The notes under the pieces were generated by a model. The model saw only the letters and a program-made list of their open reading frames with translations, made no database searches and was not told the origin of the DNA. The translations under genes were made by a program, and so were the position numbers. Positions 54,248 to 64,000 of a stretch of DNA of 64,000 bases are shown piece after piece. How positions within the stretch are numbered: the first letter of the stretch is position 1; each line of letters begins with the position of its first letter. Origin of the DNA: Acaudatibacter sp963835495 (lineage in GTDB: Bacteria > Pseudomonadota > Alphaproteobacteria > Caulobacterales > Caulobacteraceae). The stretch lies in NCBI GenBank assembly GCA_963835495.1, contig CAWIFQ010000005.1, positions 620,001 through 684,000 of the forward strand, in the 5' to 3' direction.

Positions 54248-55781
54248 TTGGCTTACCGCAATCTTCGGGACTTCATCGCCCGGCTGGAGGCCGAGGGCGA
54301 GCTGGTGCGGGTGCGCGAGCCGGTGTCGACCGAGCTGGAGATGACCGAGATCTGCACCCGGCTCTTGGCCACCGGCGGGCCGGCGGTGCTGTTCGAGAAG
54401 CCGGTGATGCGCGGACGGGTCGATCTCGCCGATCCCGTGCCTCGCCAACCTGTTCGGCACGGTGAAGCGCGTCGCCATGGGCGTGACGCTGCAGGGCAAG
54501 GGCCGCAGCAGCGCCGCCGACCTGCGCGAGGTCGGCGAGCTGCTGGCGTTCCTGCGCTCGCCCGAGCCGCCGCGCGGCATGAAGGAGGCGCTGGAGCTGC
54601 TGCCGCTGGCCCGCACGGTGATGGACATGCGGCCGAAGACCGTCTCCCGCGCCCCGGTGCAGCAGGTGGTGCTGGAACGGCGACCAGATCGACCTTTCCA
54701 AGCTGCCGATCCAGACCTGCTGGCCGGGCGAGCCGGCGCCGCTGATCACCTGGCCGCTGGTGGTCACCAAGGGGCCGAGCCAGAGCCGCGAGGACGACTT
54801 CAACCTCGGCATCTACCGCATGCAGGTGATCGGCAAGGACCGCACCATCATGCGCTGGCTCGCCCACCGCGGCGGCGCCCAGCATCACCGGCGCTGGAAG
54901 GGCGCCGGCAAGCGCGAGCCGCTGCCGGCCTGCGCGGTGATCGGCGCCGATCCGGGGACCATCCTGGCCGCCGTGACGCCGGTGCCGGACACGCTGTCGG
55001 AATACCAGTTCGCCGGCCTGCTGCGCGGCGCGCCGGTGGAGCTGGTCGCCGCCAAGACCCAGCCGCTGCTGGTCCCGGCCCAGGCCGAGATGGTGATCGA
55101 GGGCCAGGTGCTGCTCGACGACTACGCCGACGAGGGCCCCTACGGCGACCACACCGGCTACTACAACGCCGTCGAGCGCTTCCCGGTGTTCCAGGTCACC
55201 GCCATCACCATGCGCAGGGACCCGATCTACCTCACCACCTACACCGGCCGTCCGCCGGACGAGCCCTCGGTGCTGGGCGAGGCGCTGAACGAGGTGTTCA
55301 TCCCCCTGCTGCGCGCAGCAGTTCCCCGAGATCGTCGACTTCTGGCTGCCGCCGGAGGGCTGCAGCTACCGCATCGCCGTGGTGTCGATGAAGAAGGCCT
55401 ACCCCGGCCACGCCAAGCGGGTGATGATGGGCGTGTGGTCGTACCTGCGCCAGTTCATGTACACCAAGTGGGTGATCGTGGTGGACGACGACATCGACGC
55501 CCGCGACTGGAAGGACGTGATGTGGGCGATCTCCACCCGCATGGACCCGGCCCGCGACATCACCCTCGTCGAGAACACGCCGATCGACTACCTCGACTTC
55601 GCCTCGCCCGAGAGCGGCCTCGGCTCCAAGATCGGCCTCGACGCCACCAACAAATGGCCGCCGGAGACCAACCGCGAATGGGGCCGGCCGATCGCGCATG
55701 GACCGCGCGGTGATCGAGACCGTCACCGAGAAGTGGCCCCGGCTGGGCCTGCCCGGCGGCGGCAAGCCGATCTGGAAGTGA
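54248..55781 (+). CDS. ubiD: UbiD-family decarboxylase (3-octaprenyl-4-hydroxybenzoate carboxy-lyase), frameshifted
   Basis: This prenylated-FMN-dependent decarboxylase acts in ubiquinone synthesis. About 510 residues are recognised across frames: YRNLRDFIARLEAEGELVRV, FGTVKRVAMGVTLQGKG, DFNLGIYRMQVIGKDRTIMR (prFMN/metal site), YADEGPYGDHTGYYNAVERF, YLTTYTGRPPDEPSVLGEAL and MKKAYPGHAKRVMMGVWSYL. The start is probably a TTG at 54248. Single-base indels lie near 54435, 54680, 55318 and 55695. Confidence 0.92.
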
Positions 55782-55827
55782 CCTCGTCGCCCCGGGCGAA
55801 ACGCAGCGTAGACCCGGGGTGACGAGG
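55782..55827. terminator. Inverted repeat after ubiD, GTCACCCCGG family
   Basis: CCTCGTCGCCCCGGG (55782-55796) and CCCGGGGTGACGAGG (55813-55827) pair over 15 positions with one G-U. The structure begins on the base after the ubiD stop. It has no T-tract, so it may be a repeat element or RNA 3'-end stabiliser rather than a terminator. It shares its core with the element at 51143-51279. Confidence 0.5.
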
Positions 55828-55844
55828 TGGTGACCCTCAGGCGC

Positions 55845-56523
55845 ATGCATCGAAGCCGGCGCCCCGCCTTGATCGCCGCCGCGATCCTCGCGTTTCTTCT
55901 GCTGCTGGTCCTCGCGACCGCCAAGGGCGGCGATCCAGCGCTTTATCCGCCCCGGCCCGGCCAGGGCGTGACCGTCTTCCTGGTCGACAATGGCTGGCAC
56001 AGCGACATCGCCGTTCCGACCGCGGCGATCGAGGCCAGCGGCGGCGCCCTGGCGCAGGCGGCGCGCCAGACCTCGAACCTGCCCTGGACCCTGATCGGCT
56101 GGGGCGACGCGCGCTTCTACGAAGCCTCGAGCCCGGCGCTGAGCCGCGTTCCCGACGGCTTAGCCGCGCTGATCGGCGGGCGGCCGACGGTGGTCCACCT
56201 GGAAGGCGTCTGGGGCCAGCCAGACCGCGTCTGGACCAGCGGCGTACGGCCGATCGTGCTCTCGCGCGCCGGCCTGGCCGCCCTGCTGGCCCGCGCCGAC
56301 CATGCCCTGCGTCCGCGGCGCCGGCGGCGGGCCGGTAATGGCGCCGATCCGCCGCGAGCCCGGCGAGGCGTTCTTCGCCAGCAGCGAAAGCTTCAGCCTG
56401 ATCCACCTCTGCAACCACTGGACCGCCGATCTGCTGCACGCCGCCGGCCTGCCGGTGACGCCGGTGCTCGATGTGCTGCCGGTTGGCCTGGCGCTAGACC
56501 TCGACCTTCGAGCGGGCGTCTGA
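55845..56523 (+). CDS. DUF2459-family membrane-anchored protein, frameshifted
   Basis: The protein of about 225 residues has one N-terminal membrane anchor (LIAAAILAFLLLLVLATA) and then the DUF2459/TIGR02117 pattern: VFLVDNGWHSDIAVPTAAI, IGWGDARFYEASSPALSRV, HLEGVWGQPDRVWTSG and the C-terminal FFASSESFSLIHLCNHWTAD. One indel lies near 56310. The function is unknown; the domain should face the periplasm. I prefer the ATG at 55845 to the upstream GTG at 55827, which lies in the ubiD hairpin. Confidence 0.8.
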
Positions 56524-57432
56524 TCTGGCCGCCACCGCCTCGCGGTACGGCGTCATGTCCCAGTTCGGATATCGGACCTGGGCCCGGCGCAGGGTGGCCT
56601 CGGTCCAGAACGGGTCGCCGGGACGCTGCACGCCGAAGCAGGCCAGCTGCTCGGGCGTGGCGTGATCGAAGATGTGCCGCCAGGGCTGGGTGTGGTGGAA
56701 CTGCCAGGCGTGGAAGTCGATCGCCGAGTTGCGCGCGTTCTTGAAGCAGACCGTCATCACGTAGCGGTGGCCGCCGGGCGCGGCCAGATTGGTGCCGCGA
56801 TGCCAGATGTCGATGCCGTAGACGAACAGGCTGCCGGCCGGCCCGGCCGCCGAGCGCTCGTAGCGCTTCAGCTGTTCCTGCAGCGCCGGGTCGCCTGACA
56901 GCGTCGCCTCGGGGCCGGCGATCTTCAGGCTGTCGGTGCGGGTCACGTAGTGGGTCGGCCCGTGCGCCTCGGTCACGTCGCTGAAGATGCAGATGAAGGT
57001 GACCGAGTTCAGGTGCTCGTCGTCCGACGGTCCGGTCAGCGTGTGATTGACGTAGTCGCAGTGGAACGGCTGCTCGTAGTCGGCCTCGCCGGTGAACTTG
57101 GCCCAGGCCTGGCACTGGTAGAGGTGCACCTCGTCGGTCGCCAGCGCCTGCTTGGCGAAGCCGACCAGGGCCGGATGCACGCCGAGCAGGTTCAGCGCCG
57201 GCGAGCAGTCGAGCGGCACCGACTGCACGCCCTTGAACTGCGCCGGGTTGAACCGCCCGACCTCGCCCTCCTTCTTCTTCACCAACGGATCGTCGGCCCC
57301 GGTGCGGTCGAACACCTGGCGGAAGTCGGCCGTGACGGCGGCGACCTCGTCGGCGGTGAAGAAGTTGGGGATCAACACCACGCCGTCGCGGCGCCAGGTG
57401 TCGAGTTGGGCGGGGGTGTAGCGGTCTTGCAT
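56494..57432 (-). CDS. Phytanoyl-CoA dioxygenase (PhyH)-family iron/2-oxoglutarate oxygenase
   Basis: The 312-residue protein has the non-haem iron facial triad of the PhyH family. HxD lies in YEQPFHCDYVNHTLTG and the distal His in DIWHRGTNLAAPGGHRYVMT, whose Arg should bind 2-oxoglutarate. The N-terminus is YTPAQLDTWRRDGVVLIPNF, a family hallmark. The substrate is unknown. The frame is intact. It converges with and slightly overlaps the DUF2459 gene. Confidence 0.9.
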   Translation of the reverse strand: MQDRYTPAQLDTWRRDGVVLIPNFFTADEVAAVTADFRQVFDRTGADDPLVKKKEGEVGRFNPAQFKGVQSVPLDCSPALNLLGVHPALVGFAKQALATDEVHLYQCQAWAKFTGEADYEQPFHCDYVNHTLTGPSDDEHLNSVTFICIFSDVTEAHGPTHYVTRTDSLKIAGPEATLSGDPALQEQLKRYERSAAGPAGSLFVYGIDIWHRGTNLAAPGGHRYVMTVCFKNARNSAIDFHAWQFHHTQPWRHIFDHATPEQLACFGVQRPGDPFWTEATLRRAQVRYPNWDMTPYREAVAARSDARSKVEV

Positions 57433-57565
57433 GGGTTGCTACTTAGCAGACCGCCGCCGCGGCGCCACGCCGTGCTGGACTTGCAGGGGCGGCAAGACTA
57501 GAAGCCCCGCCTTCCCGCGCTCCGCCGTTCGATCCGCCGGCCGGGAATGAGGAACGTTCGACGTC

Positions 57566-57993
57566 ATGTCCCGCCAACTCCGACACAAGCACGGCCGCAA
57601 GAAGGGCGCGTCCCGCCCCACCTCGCAGCGACAGCTGCGCGCCGGCGAACTGGTGCGCCACGCGCTGGTGGAGATCCTGCGCGAGGAGGACCTGCAGGAC
57701 CCGGCGCTGGCCGGCGTCTCGGTCACGCTGACCGAGGTGCGGGTGAGCCCCGACCTGAAGCACGCGCTGTGCTTCGTCGAGCCGCTGGGCGGCGTCCATG
57801 CGCCGGAGGTGATCGCGGCGCTGAACCGGGTGCTCGAAGTTCCTGCGCGGGCGGCTGGGCCACGCGATCGAGCTGCGCTTCACCCCGGCGCTGAAGTTCG
57901 TCCACGACGAGAGCTTCGCCGAGGCCGAGCGGATGAGCCGGCTGCTGGCCGATCCGCGGGTGCGCCGCAGGACCTCGACGAGCCGAGGGCTGA
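57566..57993 (+). CDS. rbfA: Ribosome-binding factor A, frameshifted
   Basis: RbfA is a KH-fold factor for maturation of the 16S rRNA 5' end. RQLRAGELVRHALVEILREE, GVSVTLTEVRVSPDLKHALC and FVEPLGGVHAPEVIAALNRV are followed in other frames by GRLGHAIELRFTPALKFVHD and ESFAEAERMSRLLADPRVRR. Two indels lie near 57838 and 57970. The TGA overlaps the truB ATG (TGATG), fixing both ends. Confidence 0.94.
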
Positions 57994-58928
57994 TGGCCCG
58001 CCGCCGCAAGGGCGACGCGGTCTCCGGCTGGATCTGCCTCGACAAGCCGATCGACCTCACCTCGACCCAGGCGGTCGGCCGGGTGCGGCGGGCGCTCGAG
58101 CGCCCAGAAGGCCGGCCACGCCGGCACGCTGGATCCGCTGGCGACCGGCATCCTGCCGATCGCGCTCGGCGAGGCGACCAAGACGGTGCCGTTCCTGATG
58201 GACGCCGACAAGGCCTACCGCTTCACCATCGCCTGGGGCGCCACCACCGCCAGCTTCGACCGCGAGGGCGCGGTGACCGCGACCTCCGACGTGCGCCCGA
58301 CCCGCGCGGAGGTCGAAGCGGCGCTGCCGGCGTTCGTCGGCGAGATCGAGCAGGTCCCGCCGGCGTTCTCGGCGGTGAAGGTCGACGGCGAGCGCGCCTA
58401 CGACCTGGCCCGCGAGGGCGTCGAGGTCGACCTGGCGCCGCGCACCGTGATGATCCACAGCATCGCAGGTCGTCGGCCAGCCGGACGCCGATCACATCGA
58501 GCTCGAGCTGCGCTGCGGCAAGGGCGCCTATGTCCGCGCCATCGTCCGCGACCTCGCCGCGGCGCTCGGCGCCTGCGGCCACGTCAGCGCCCTGCGCCGC
58601 ACCGCGCGTCGGCTCGCTGACCGAGGCGCGGGCGATAACCCTGGAAAAGCTGGAGGAATTGTGTAATAGGGGCGCCCGCCAGGAGGCCCTGCTTCCGGTC
58701 GAGACCGCGCTGGACGACATCCCGGCGCTGGCCGTGACCACCGAAGACGCCTTCCGGCTGACGCAGGGACGACCGATCGTTCTGCTTCCCCGGCAGGCGG
58801 AGGCGCTGAAGGCGAGGCTCAATCAGGGCTCGCGCACCGTCGCCGCATTCGAGGGAGAGCGGATCGTGGCGCTCTGCGAGATGCGTGCGGGACGGCTCAA
58901 TCCCGTGCGGGTCTTTCAACTCACCTGA
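57993..58928 (+). CDS. truB: tRNA pseudouridine(55) synthase, frameshifted
   Basis: TruB makes pseudouridine 55 in the tRNA T-loop. GWICLDKPIDLTSTQAVGRV, the catalytic Asp motif AGHAGTLDPLATGILPIALG, KAYRFTIAWGATTASFD, QVPPAFSAVKVDGERAYDLA and CGKGAYVRAIVRDLAAALG are all present. Three single-base indels lie near 58107, 58467 and 58605; the C-terminal domain is intact to the TGA. It overlaps rbfA and precedes rpsO by 13 bases. Confidence 0.95.
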   Translation: MARRRKGDAVSGWICLDKPIDLTSTQAVGRVRRALERPEGRPRRHAGSAGDRHPADRARRGDQDGAVPDGRRQGLPLHHRLGRHHRQLRPRGRGDRDLRRAPDPRGGRSGAAGVRRRDRAGPAGVLGGEGRRRARLRPGPRGRRGRPGAAHRDDPQHRRSSASRTPITSSSSCAAARAPMSAPSSATSPRRSAPAATSAPCAAPRVGSLTEARAITLEKLEELCNRGARQEALLPVETALDDIPALAVTTEDAFRLTQGRPIVLLPRQAEALKARLNQGSRTVAAFEGERIVALCEMRAGRLNPVRVFQLT

Positions 58929-58941
58929 GCGGAGATATCCG

Positions 58942-59211
58942 ATGTCGATCACGGCCGAACGCAAGGCTGAGCTGATCCGGACCCACGCCCGCGGCGAAGC
59001 GGACACCGGTTCGGCCGAAGTGCAGGTGGCGATCCTTTCCGAACGGATCGCCAACCTCACCGAGCACTTCAAGACGCACAAGAAGGACAACCACTCGCGC
59101 CGCGGCCTGCTGAAGCTGGTCTCGCAACGCCGGTCGCTGCTGGACCACCTGAAGAAGTCCGACGAAGGCCGCTACTCGGCCCTGATCGGGACCCTGGGCC
59201 TGCGTCGCTAG
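58942..59211 (+). CDS. rpsO: 30S ribosomal protein S15
   Basis: The 89-residue protein is intact: MSITAERKAELIRTHARGEA, DTGSAEVQVAILSERIANL, THKKDNHSRRGLLKLVSQRR and LDHLKKSDEGRYSALIGTLG. These are the typical S15 helices that bind 16S rRNA. The ATG at 58942 has a GGAGA ribosome-binding site; the upstream open frame belongs to truB. Confidence 0.97.
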   Translation: MSITAERKAELIRTHARGEADTGSAEVQVAILSERIANLTEHFKTHKKDNHSRRGLLKLVSQRRSLLDHLKKSDEGRYSALIGTLGLRR

Positions 59212-59230
59212 GCCCGGGAGTACAATCGTA

Positions 59231-59254
59231 GCGTTCGCCTTTTGCGGCGAAAGC
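59231..59254 (+). other. Hairpin in the rpsO-pnp intergenic leader
   Basis: GC-G-TTCGCC, loop TTTTGC, GGCGAA-A-GC forms a stem with one internal mismatch 20 bases after rpsO. No T-tract follows. In many bacteria the pnp leader contains a stem processed by RNase III for autoregulation, and this position fits, but the function here is inferred. The remaining leader to pnp (262 bases) holds no gene. Confidence 0.35.
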
Positions 59255-59473
59255 GCCGATATTGAGTTCGCCGTTCCCCGCCCAGACAGGCCGGTGGGCG
59301 CGGCGCAAAGGGCCCGAGTAGGTCCACGTTACCGCACGTCGAGGGCTGGAAGGCAGGTCCTCATTCCGCCTGTCGATGGAGAGGACTCCCGGATCCGCAA
59401 CTTCAGATACGCCGTTCCGCCCCTGTCCGCCCCCGAAGGAATGGGCCTTCGGACACATGAGAAAGACAAAGAA

Positions 59474-61622
<2,149 letters not shown>

Positions 61623-61647
61623 GCTTCCACTACCTCTGACCTACGAG

Positions 61648-61674
61648 ATGGCCGGGCTCAGTCCCGGCCATTTT
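61648..61674 (+). terminator. Intrinsic terminator of pnp
   Basis: ATGGCCGGG (61648-61656), loop CTCAGT, CCCGGCCAT (61663-61671) is a perfect 9-bp stem followed by TTTTCGTTTG. It lies 25 bases after the pnp stop. The loop and inner stem are shared with the next hairpin, so this terminator may be a captured copy of a repeat. Confidence 0.75.
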
Positions 61675-61719
61675 CGTTTGTGCTTGGCCAAATATTTGTT
61701 CTCACAGAAAACTCGGTCA

Positions 61720-61827
61720 TCGCCGGGCGCCAGTCCCGGCGACCAACACCGAACGATGAGTGGCCGCGCTTGGCGCGGCCATGTCAGATGCCTGCGTTCT
61801 TGGATGGCCGGCACAAAGGCCGGCCAT
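61720..61827. repeat. Cluster of three perfect hairpins of the GGCC palindrome type
   Basis: Three stems follow each other: TCGCCGGG/CCCGGCGA (61720-61742), TGGCCGCGC/GCGCGGCCA (61761-61781) and ATGGCCGGC/GCCGGCCAT (61804-61827), with loops of 3-7 bases. The first shares CCGGGC-N-CAGTCCCGG with the pnp terminator. Such short GGCC palindromes are common REP-like repeats in alphaproteobacteria. They fill the gap between pnp and the convergent ABC exporter genes. Confidence 0.7.
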
Positions 61828-61865
61828 GACCGCATTTCAGGGTGATGCGTTGGCGGGGCTAAGGC

Positions 61866-62642
61866 TCAGCTCCCTGGCGTCGCCCCTCTGCGGTACCGCT
61901 GCAGCCCGAGATGGAACGCGGTCAGCGCCAGCGCCGCGTAGATCGCCGCGCCGCCGACGGCGAACGCCGCCGCCTGCCAGCTGGGGTTCCGCACCAGCCC
62001 GACCGGGGCCATCGCCACGAACCCCGCGGGCAGCACGGTGAAGGCGACGATCTTGGTCCAGCCGGAGTAGATCGACGCCGGGTACATCGAGACCATCAGG
62101 GTGAAGTCCATCAGGTCGCGCGAAAGGCTGCGCGCGCCGGCGAACCAGAAGGCGATGCTGGCGAAAAGGACGACGGTCGACAGCCATGCGATCAGGCCGA
62201 TCAGGATCGCGGCGACCACCAGCCCGGCCCCAGCCAGGTCGAGGCGGGCGCTGAAGACCAGCACCAGCGCGCCGGTGACAAGATCGCCCCAGGCGCTGGG
62301 GACCAACTCCCGCGCCAGCAGGCGGGGCAGGATCGGCGCCGGCTGGGTCAGCAGGGCGTCGATGTCGCCGCGCAGGATCGCGCCGGCCATGTCGCGGTAG
62401 CCGCCGAAGAACACGGTCGCGATCCCGAACAGCACGTACATCATCCCCAGCAAGCGGGCGACGTCGCCCAGCCGCCAGCCGCCGACCTCGCGGAAGCCGG
62501 CGAAGAACAGGAACCACAGCACCAGCCAGAAGCCGTTGTTGATCGCCATGCCGGCGACCTGCAGCGTGAAGTTGGTGCGGTCCGCGAACGACGTGCGCAC
62601 CGCGGCCAGCGACTGAGCGGCGTAGGTGGTGATCGCGTTCAT
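61866..62642 (-). CDS. ABC-2 type (PF06182-like) transporter permease, second subunit
   Basis: The 258-residue inner-membrane protein has six hydrophobic helices. It shows the family features FADRTNFTLQVAGMAINNGF, GDIDALLTQPAPILPRLLA and SMYPASIYSGWTKIVAFTVL. It follows the first permease by three bases and completes an ATPase-permease-permease exporter operon. In this family the pair forms a heterodimeric channel of unknown substrate. Frame intact. Confidence 0.85.
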   Translation of the reverse strand: MNAITTYAAQSLAAVRTSFADRTNFTLQVAGMAINNGFWLVLWFLFFAGFREVGGWRLGDVARLLGMMYVLFGIATVFFGGYRDMAGAILRGDIDALLTQPAPILPRLLARELVPSAWGDLVTGALVLVFSARLDLAGAGLVVAAILIGLIAWLSTVVLFASIAFWFAGARSLSRDLMDFTLMVSMYPASIYSGWTKIVAFTVLPAGFVAMAPVGLVRNPSWQAAAFAVGGAAIYAALALTAFHLGLQRYRRGATPGS

Positions 62643-62645
62643 GCC

Positions 62646-63423
62646 TCAGCCTCCCTTCAGCACCTTGGCCAGCCCCGCGCGCCAGACCAGCGCGGCCGCC
62701 AGCATCAGCAGGACGGCCCAGATCGCCTGGGCGGCCAGCGCCCGCCCGAAATCGCCTGCCGACGGCGTCAGCATCGCCTGGCCGGCGAAGGCCAGATGCG
62801 CGGCGAACGGCGAGGCGGCCGCCAGCGCATGCAGCCAGCCGGGGTAGAAGCTGATCGGCGCGAACAGGCCACCGAGCAGGAACATCAGCTTCTGCATGAT
62901 CAGCAGCGCCGGCAGCACGCGCCGCATCCAGAAGGCCGTCAGGCCGACGAGGGTGTAGAGCAGCACGCCGATGCCGGCGCCGACGGCGCCCAGCACGGCG
63001 ACGTAGACGAGGCCGAACCCGGCCGGCCACGGCCGTCCCGAGATCGCCAGCAGCGCCAGGCCCGGCGGCGCCCAGCATCGCCAGCCGCGCGGTCATCGCG
63101 CCCAGCTCCCCGGCGATCGCCTGGGTGAGATAGGGCTTCGGGCGCAGCAGATGCGGCTCGAGCGCGCCGGAGCGCAGATCGTCCTCCAGCCGGAGCTGGA
63201 TCGCCGGGACCGACAGCGTCACCCACTCGGTCACGCCGATATAGACGCCGAGCCCGCCGGGCGGCAGGCGCACCGCCAGGGTGCCGGCGAGCCGCTGCGC
63301 GCCGACCTTGTCCCAGAAGGCGACCAGCACCATCAGGCAGACGCCGTAGAAGATCGCCCGCCCGAGCAGCACCGGCCAGGCCGCCAGCGCCGAGGCCAGG
63401 CCGATCCGGTAGGCCGCGGCCAT
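62646..63423 (-). CDS. ABC-2 type (PF06182-like) transporter permease, first subunit, frameshifted
   Basis: Homologous in layout to the downstream permease: MAAAYRIGLASALAAWPVLL, a conserved polar loop DDLRSGALEPHLLRPKPYLT and C-terminal helices PALLIMQKLMFLLGGLFAPI, FYPGWLHALAAASPFAAH. One indel lies near 63070 (after TARLAMLGA). I chose the ATG at 63423 because the frame upstream overlaps the ATPase end. Translation is probably coupled to the ATPase gene. Confidence 0.82.
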
Positions 63424-63445
63424 CGCGGCGAGGGTGGAGACGATC

Positions 63446-64000
63446 CTACTGGTCCAGGGCGGCGTAGATCTCATGGATCACCTCCTCCATGGGCGGGTCT
63501 TCCACGGTGACGTCCTCGATGCCGCCCAGAGCCAGGGCGGCGCCGATCACCGCCTCGATGCGGGTCTGGCGGGTGTCGATCTCCAGCACCGTGGTGTGCG
63601 GCTCGCTCGGCCGGCGGGTGACGCCCGGCAGGTCCAGCTCCAGCCGCGCGCTCTGCGACTGCAGCGTCACCAGCTTGCGGGCGATGAAGCGGCGGCGCAG
63701 CTGGTCGGTCGGCTGGTCGAGAACGATCTTGCCGGCGTTGATCACGATCACCCGCTCGCAGACCAGCTCGATGTCGCGGGTGTCGTGCGAGGTCAGCACC
63801 ACGGTCAGGCCCTCGGCCAGCGACTGCTCGCGGATGAAGTCGCGGATCGCCGCCTTGGCGGTGACGTCGAGGCCGATGGTGGGTTCGTCGAGGAATAGCA
63901 GGCGCGGGCCATGCAGCAGCGCCGCGACGATCTCGCAGCGCATGCGCTGGCCCAGCGAGAGCCGCGCCACCGGCTGGTCCATCAGGGCGCCGACGCCAAA
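63446..64000 (-). CDS. ABC transporter ATP-binding protein, N-terminus outside the window
   Basis: The visible 185 residues include the ABC signature (LSLGQRMRCEIVAAL), Walker B (RLLFLDEPTIGLDV), the D-loop and the switch His (VVLTSHDTRDIELVCERVIV). The C-terminal extension RLELDLPGVTRRPSEPHTTV is typical of the DUF4162-like tail of exporter ATPases. The Walker A region lies beyond position 64000. It is the first gene of the exporter operon with the two permeases. Confidence 0.92.
   Translation of the reverse strand, partial: FGVGALMDQPVARLSLGQRMRCEIVAALLHGPRLLFLDEPTIGLDVTAKAAIRDFIREQSLAEGLTVVLTSHDTRDIELVCERVIVINAGKIVLDQPTDQLRRRFIARKLVTLQSQSARLELDLPGVTRRPSEPHTTVLEIDTRQTRIEAVIGAALALGGIEDVTVEDPPMEEVIHEIYAALDQ

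Overview
The window is chromosomal DNA from a high-GC alphaproteobacterium, most likely a member of the Caulobacterales (Caulobacter/Phenylobacterium type). The evidence is gene content: a TipF-like degenerate EAL protein, a BamF-type lipoprotein (DUF3035), a UrcA-family secreted protein, the order twin-TM protein / PduO-type adenosyltransferase / etfB / etfA / hydroxybutyryl-CoA dehydrogenase, the operon trpF-trpB-trpA-accD-folC, and rbfA-truB-rpsO-pnp. Nearly all third codon positions are G or C. I found no rRNA or tRNA gene, no CRISPR array, no insertion sequence and no phage gene.

Layout. 1-5.9 kb: a partial lipoprotein, coaBC-dut, a class II aldolase with a PfkB sugar kinase, a DUF523/TudS fusion and an alpha/beta hydrolase. 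5.9-8.4 kb: a glutathione transferase and two tandem TetR regulators. 8.4-14.2 kb: cobalamin adenosyltransferase and electron-transfer flavoprotein genes, a PadR/DUF1700/DUF2807 operon with a perfect palindromic operator candidate, and hbd. 14.3-18.4 kb: tipF-like, a HAD hydrolase, a MaoC protein and ribF. 18.4-21 kb: a beta-lactamase-fold esterase and an arylsulfotransferase-like protein. 21-29.5 kb: ileS-lspA-bamF, mutL, an orphan yjhX, rsmD and a CPBP protease. 29.4-32.2 kb: a phospholipid module (plsC-like, cdsA, a small membrane protein, a variant CDP-alcohol phosphotransferase) whose two arms share overlapping start codons. 32-36.5 kb: enoyl-CoA hydratase, RluB-type synthase, tadA, an SDR and a degenerate aldo/keto reductase. 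36.6-45.6 kb: a molybdenum-cofactor neighbourhood (xdhC, moeA, moaC, moaB, moaE, moaD, moaA, mocA). A TIR-transmembrane-TPR protein and an unrecognised 155-aa partner sit inside it. 46-51 kb: folC, accD, trpA, trpB, trpF. 51.1-51.8 kb: an intergenic stretch with a near-perfect parS (ParB) site. 51.8-57.4 kb: a luciferase-like monooxygenase with an acetoacetate-decarboxylase-fold partner, ubiD and a phytanoyl-CoA-type dioxygenase. 57.6-61.6 kb: rbfA, truB, rpsO, pnp. 61.9-64 kb: an ABC exporter cut by the window end.

A property of the record matters for every reader: many housekeeping genes are broken by single-base indels, mostly +1. Two essential-type genes (folC, trpB) also carry an in-frame TAG. 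Other long genes, such as ileS and mutL, are intact. I read these breaks as consensus errors, so most broken genes are annotated as one CDS spanning several frames.

The most interesting non-housekeeping items are the TIR-TM-TPR pair at 39.9-42.6 kb, the parS site at 51.48 kb, the PadR palindrome at 13.09 kb, the variant phospholipid module, and four families of intergenic palindromic repeats.
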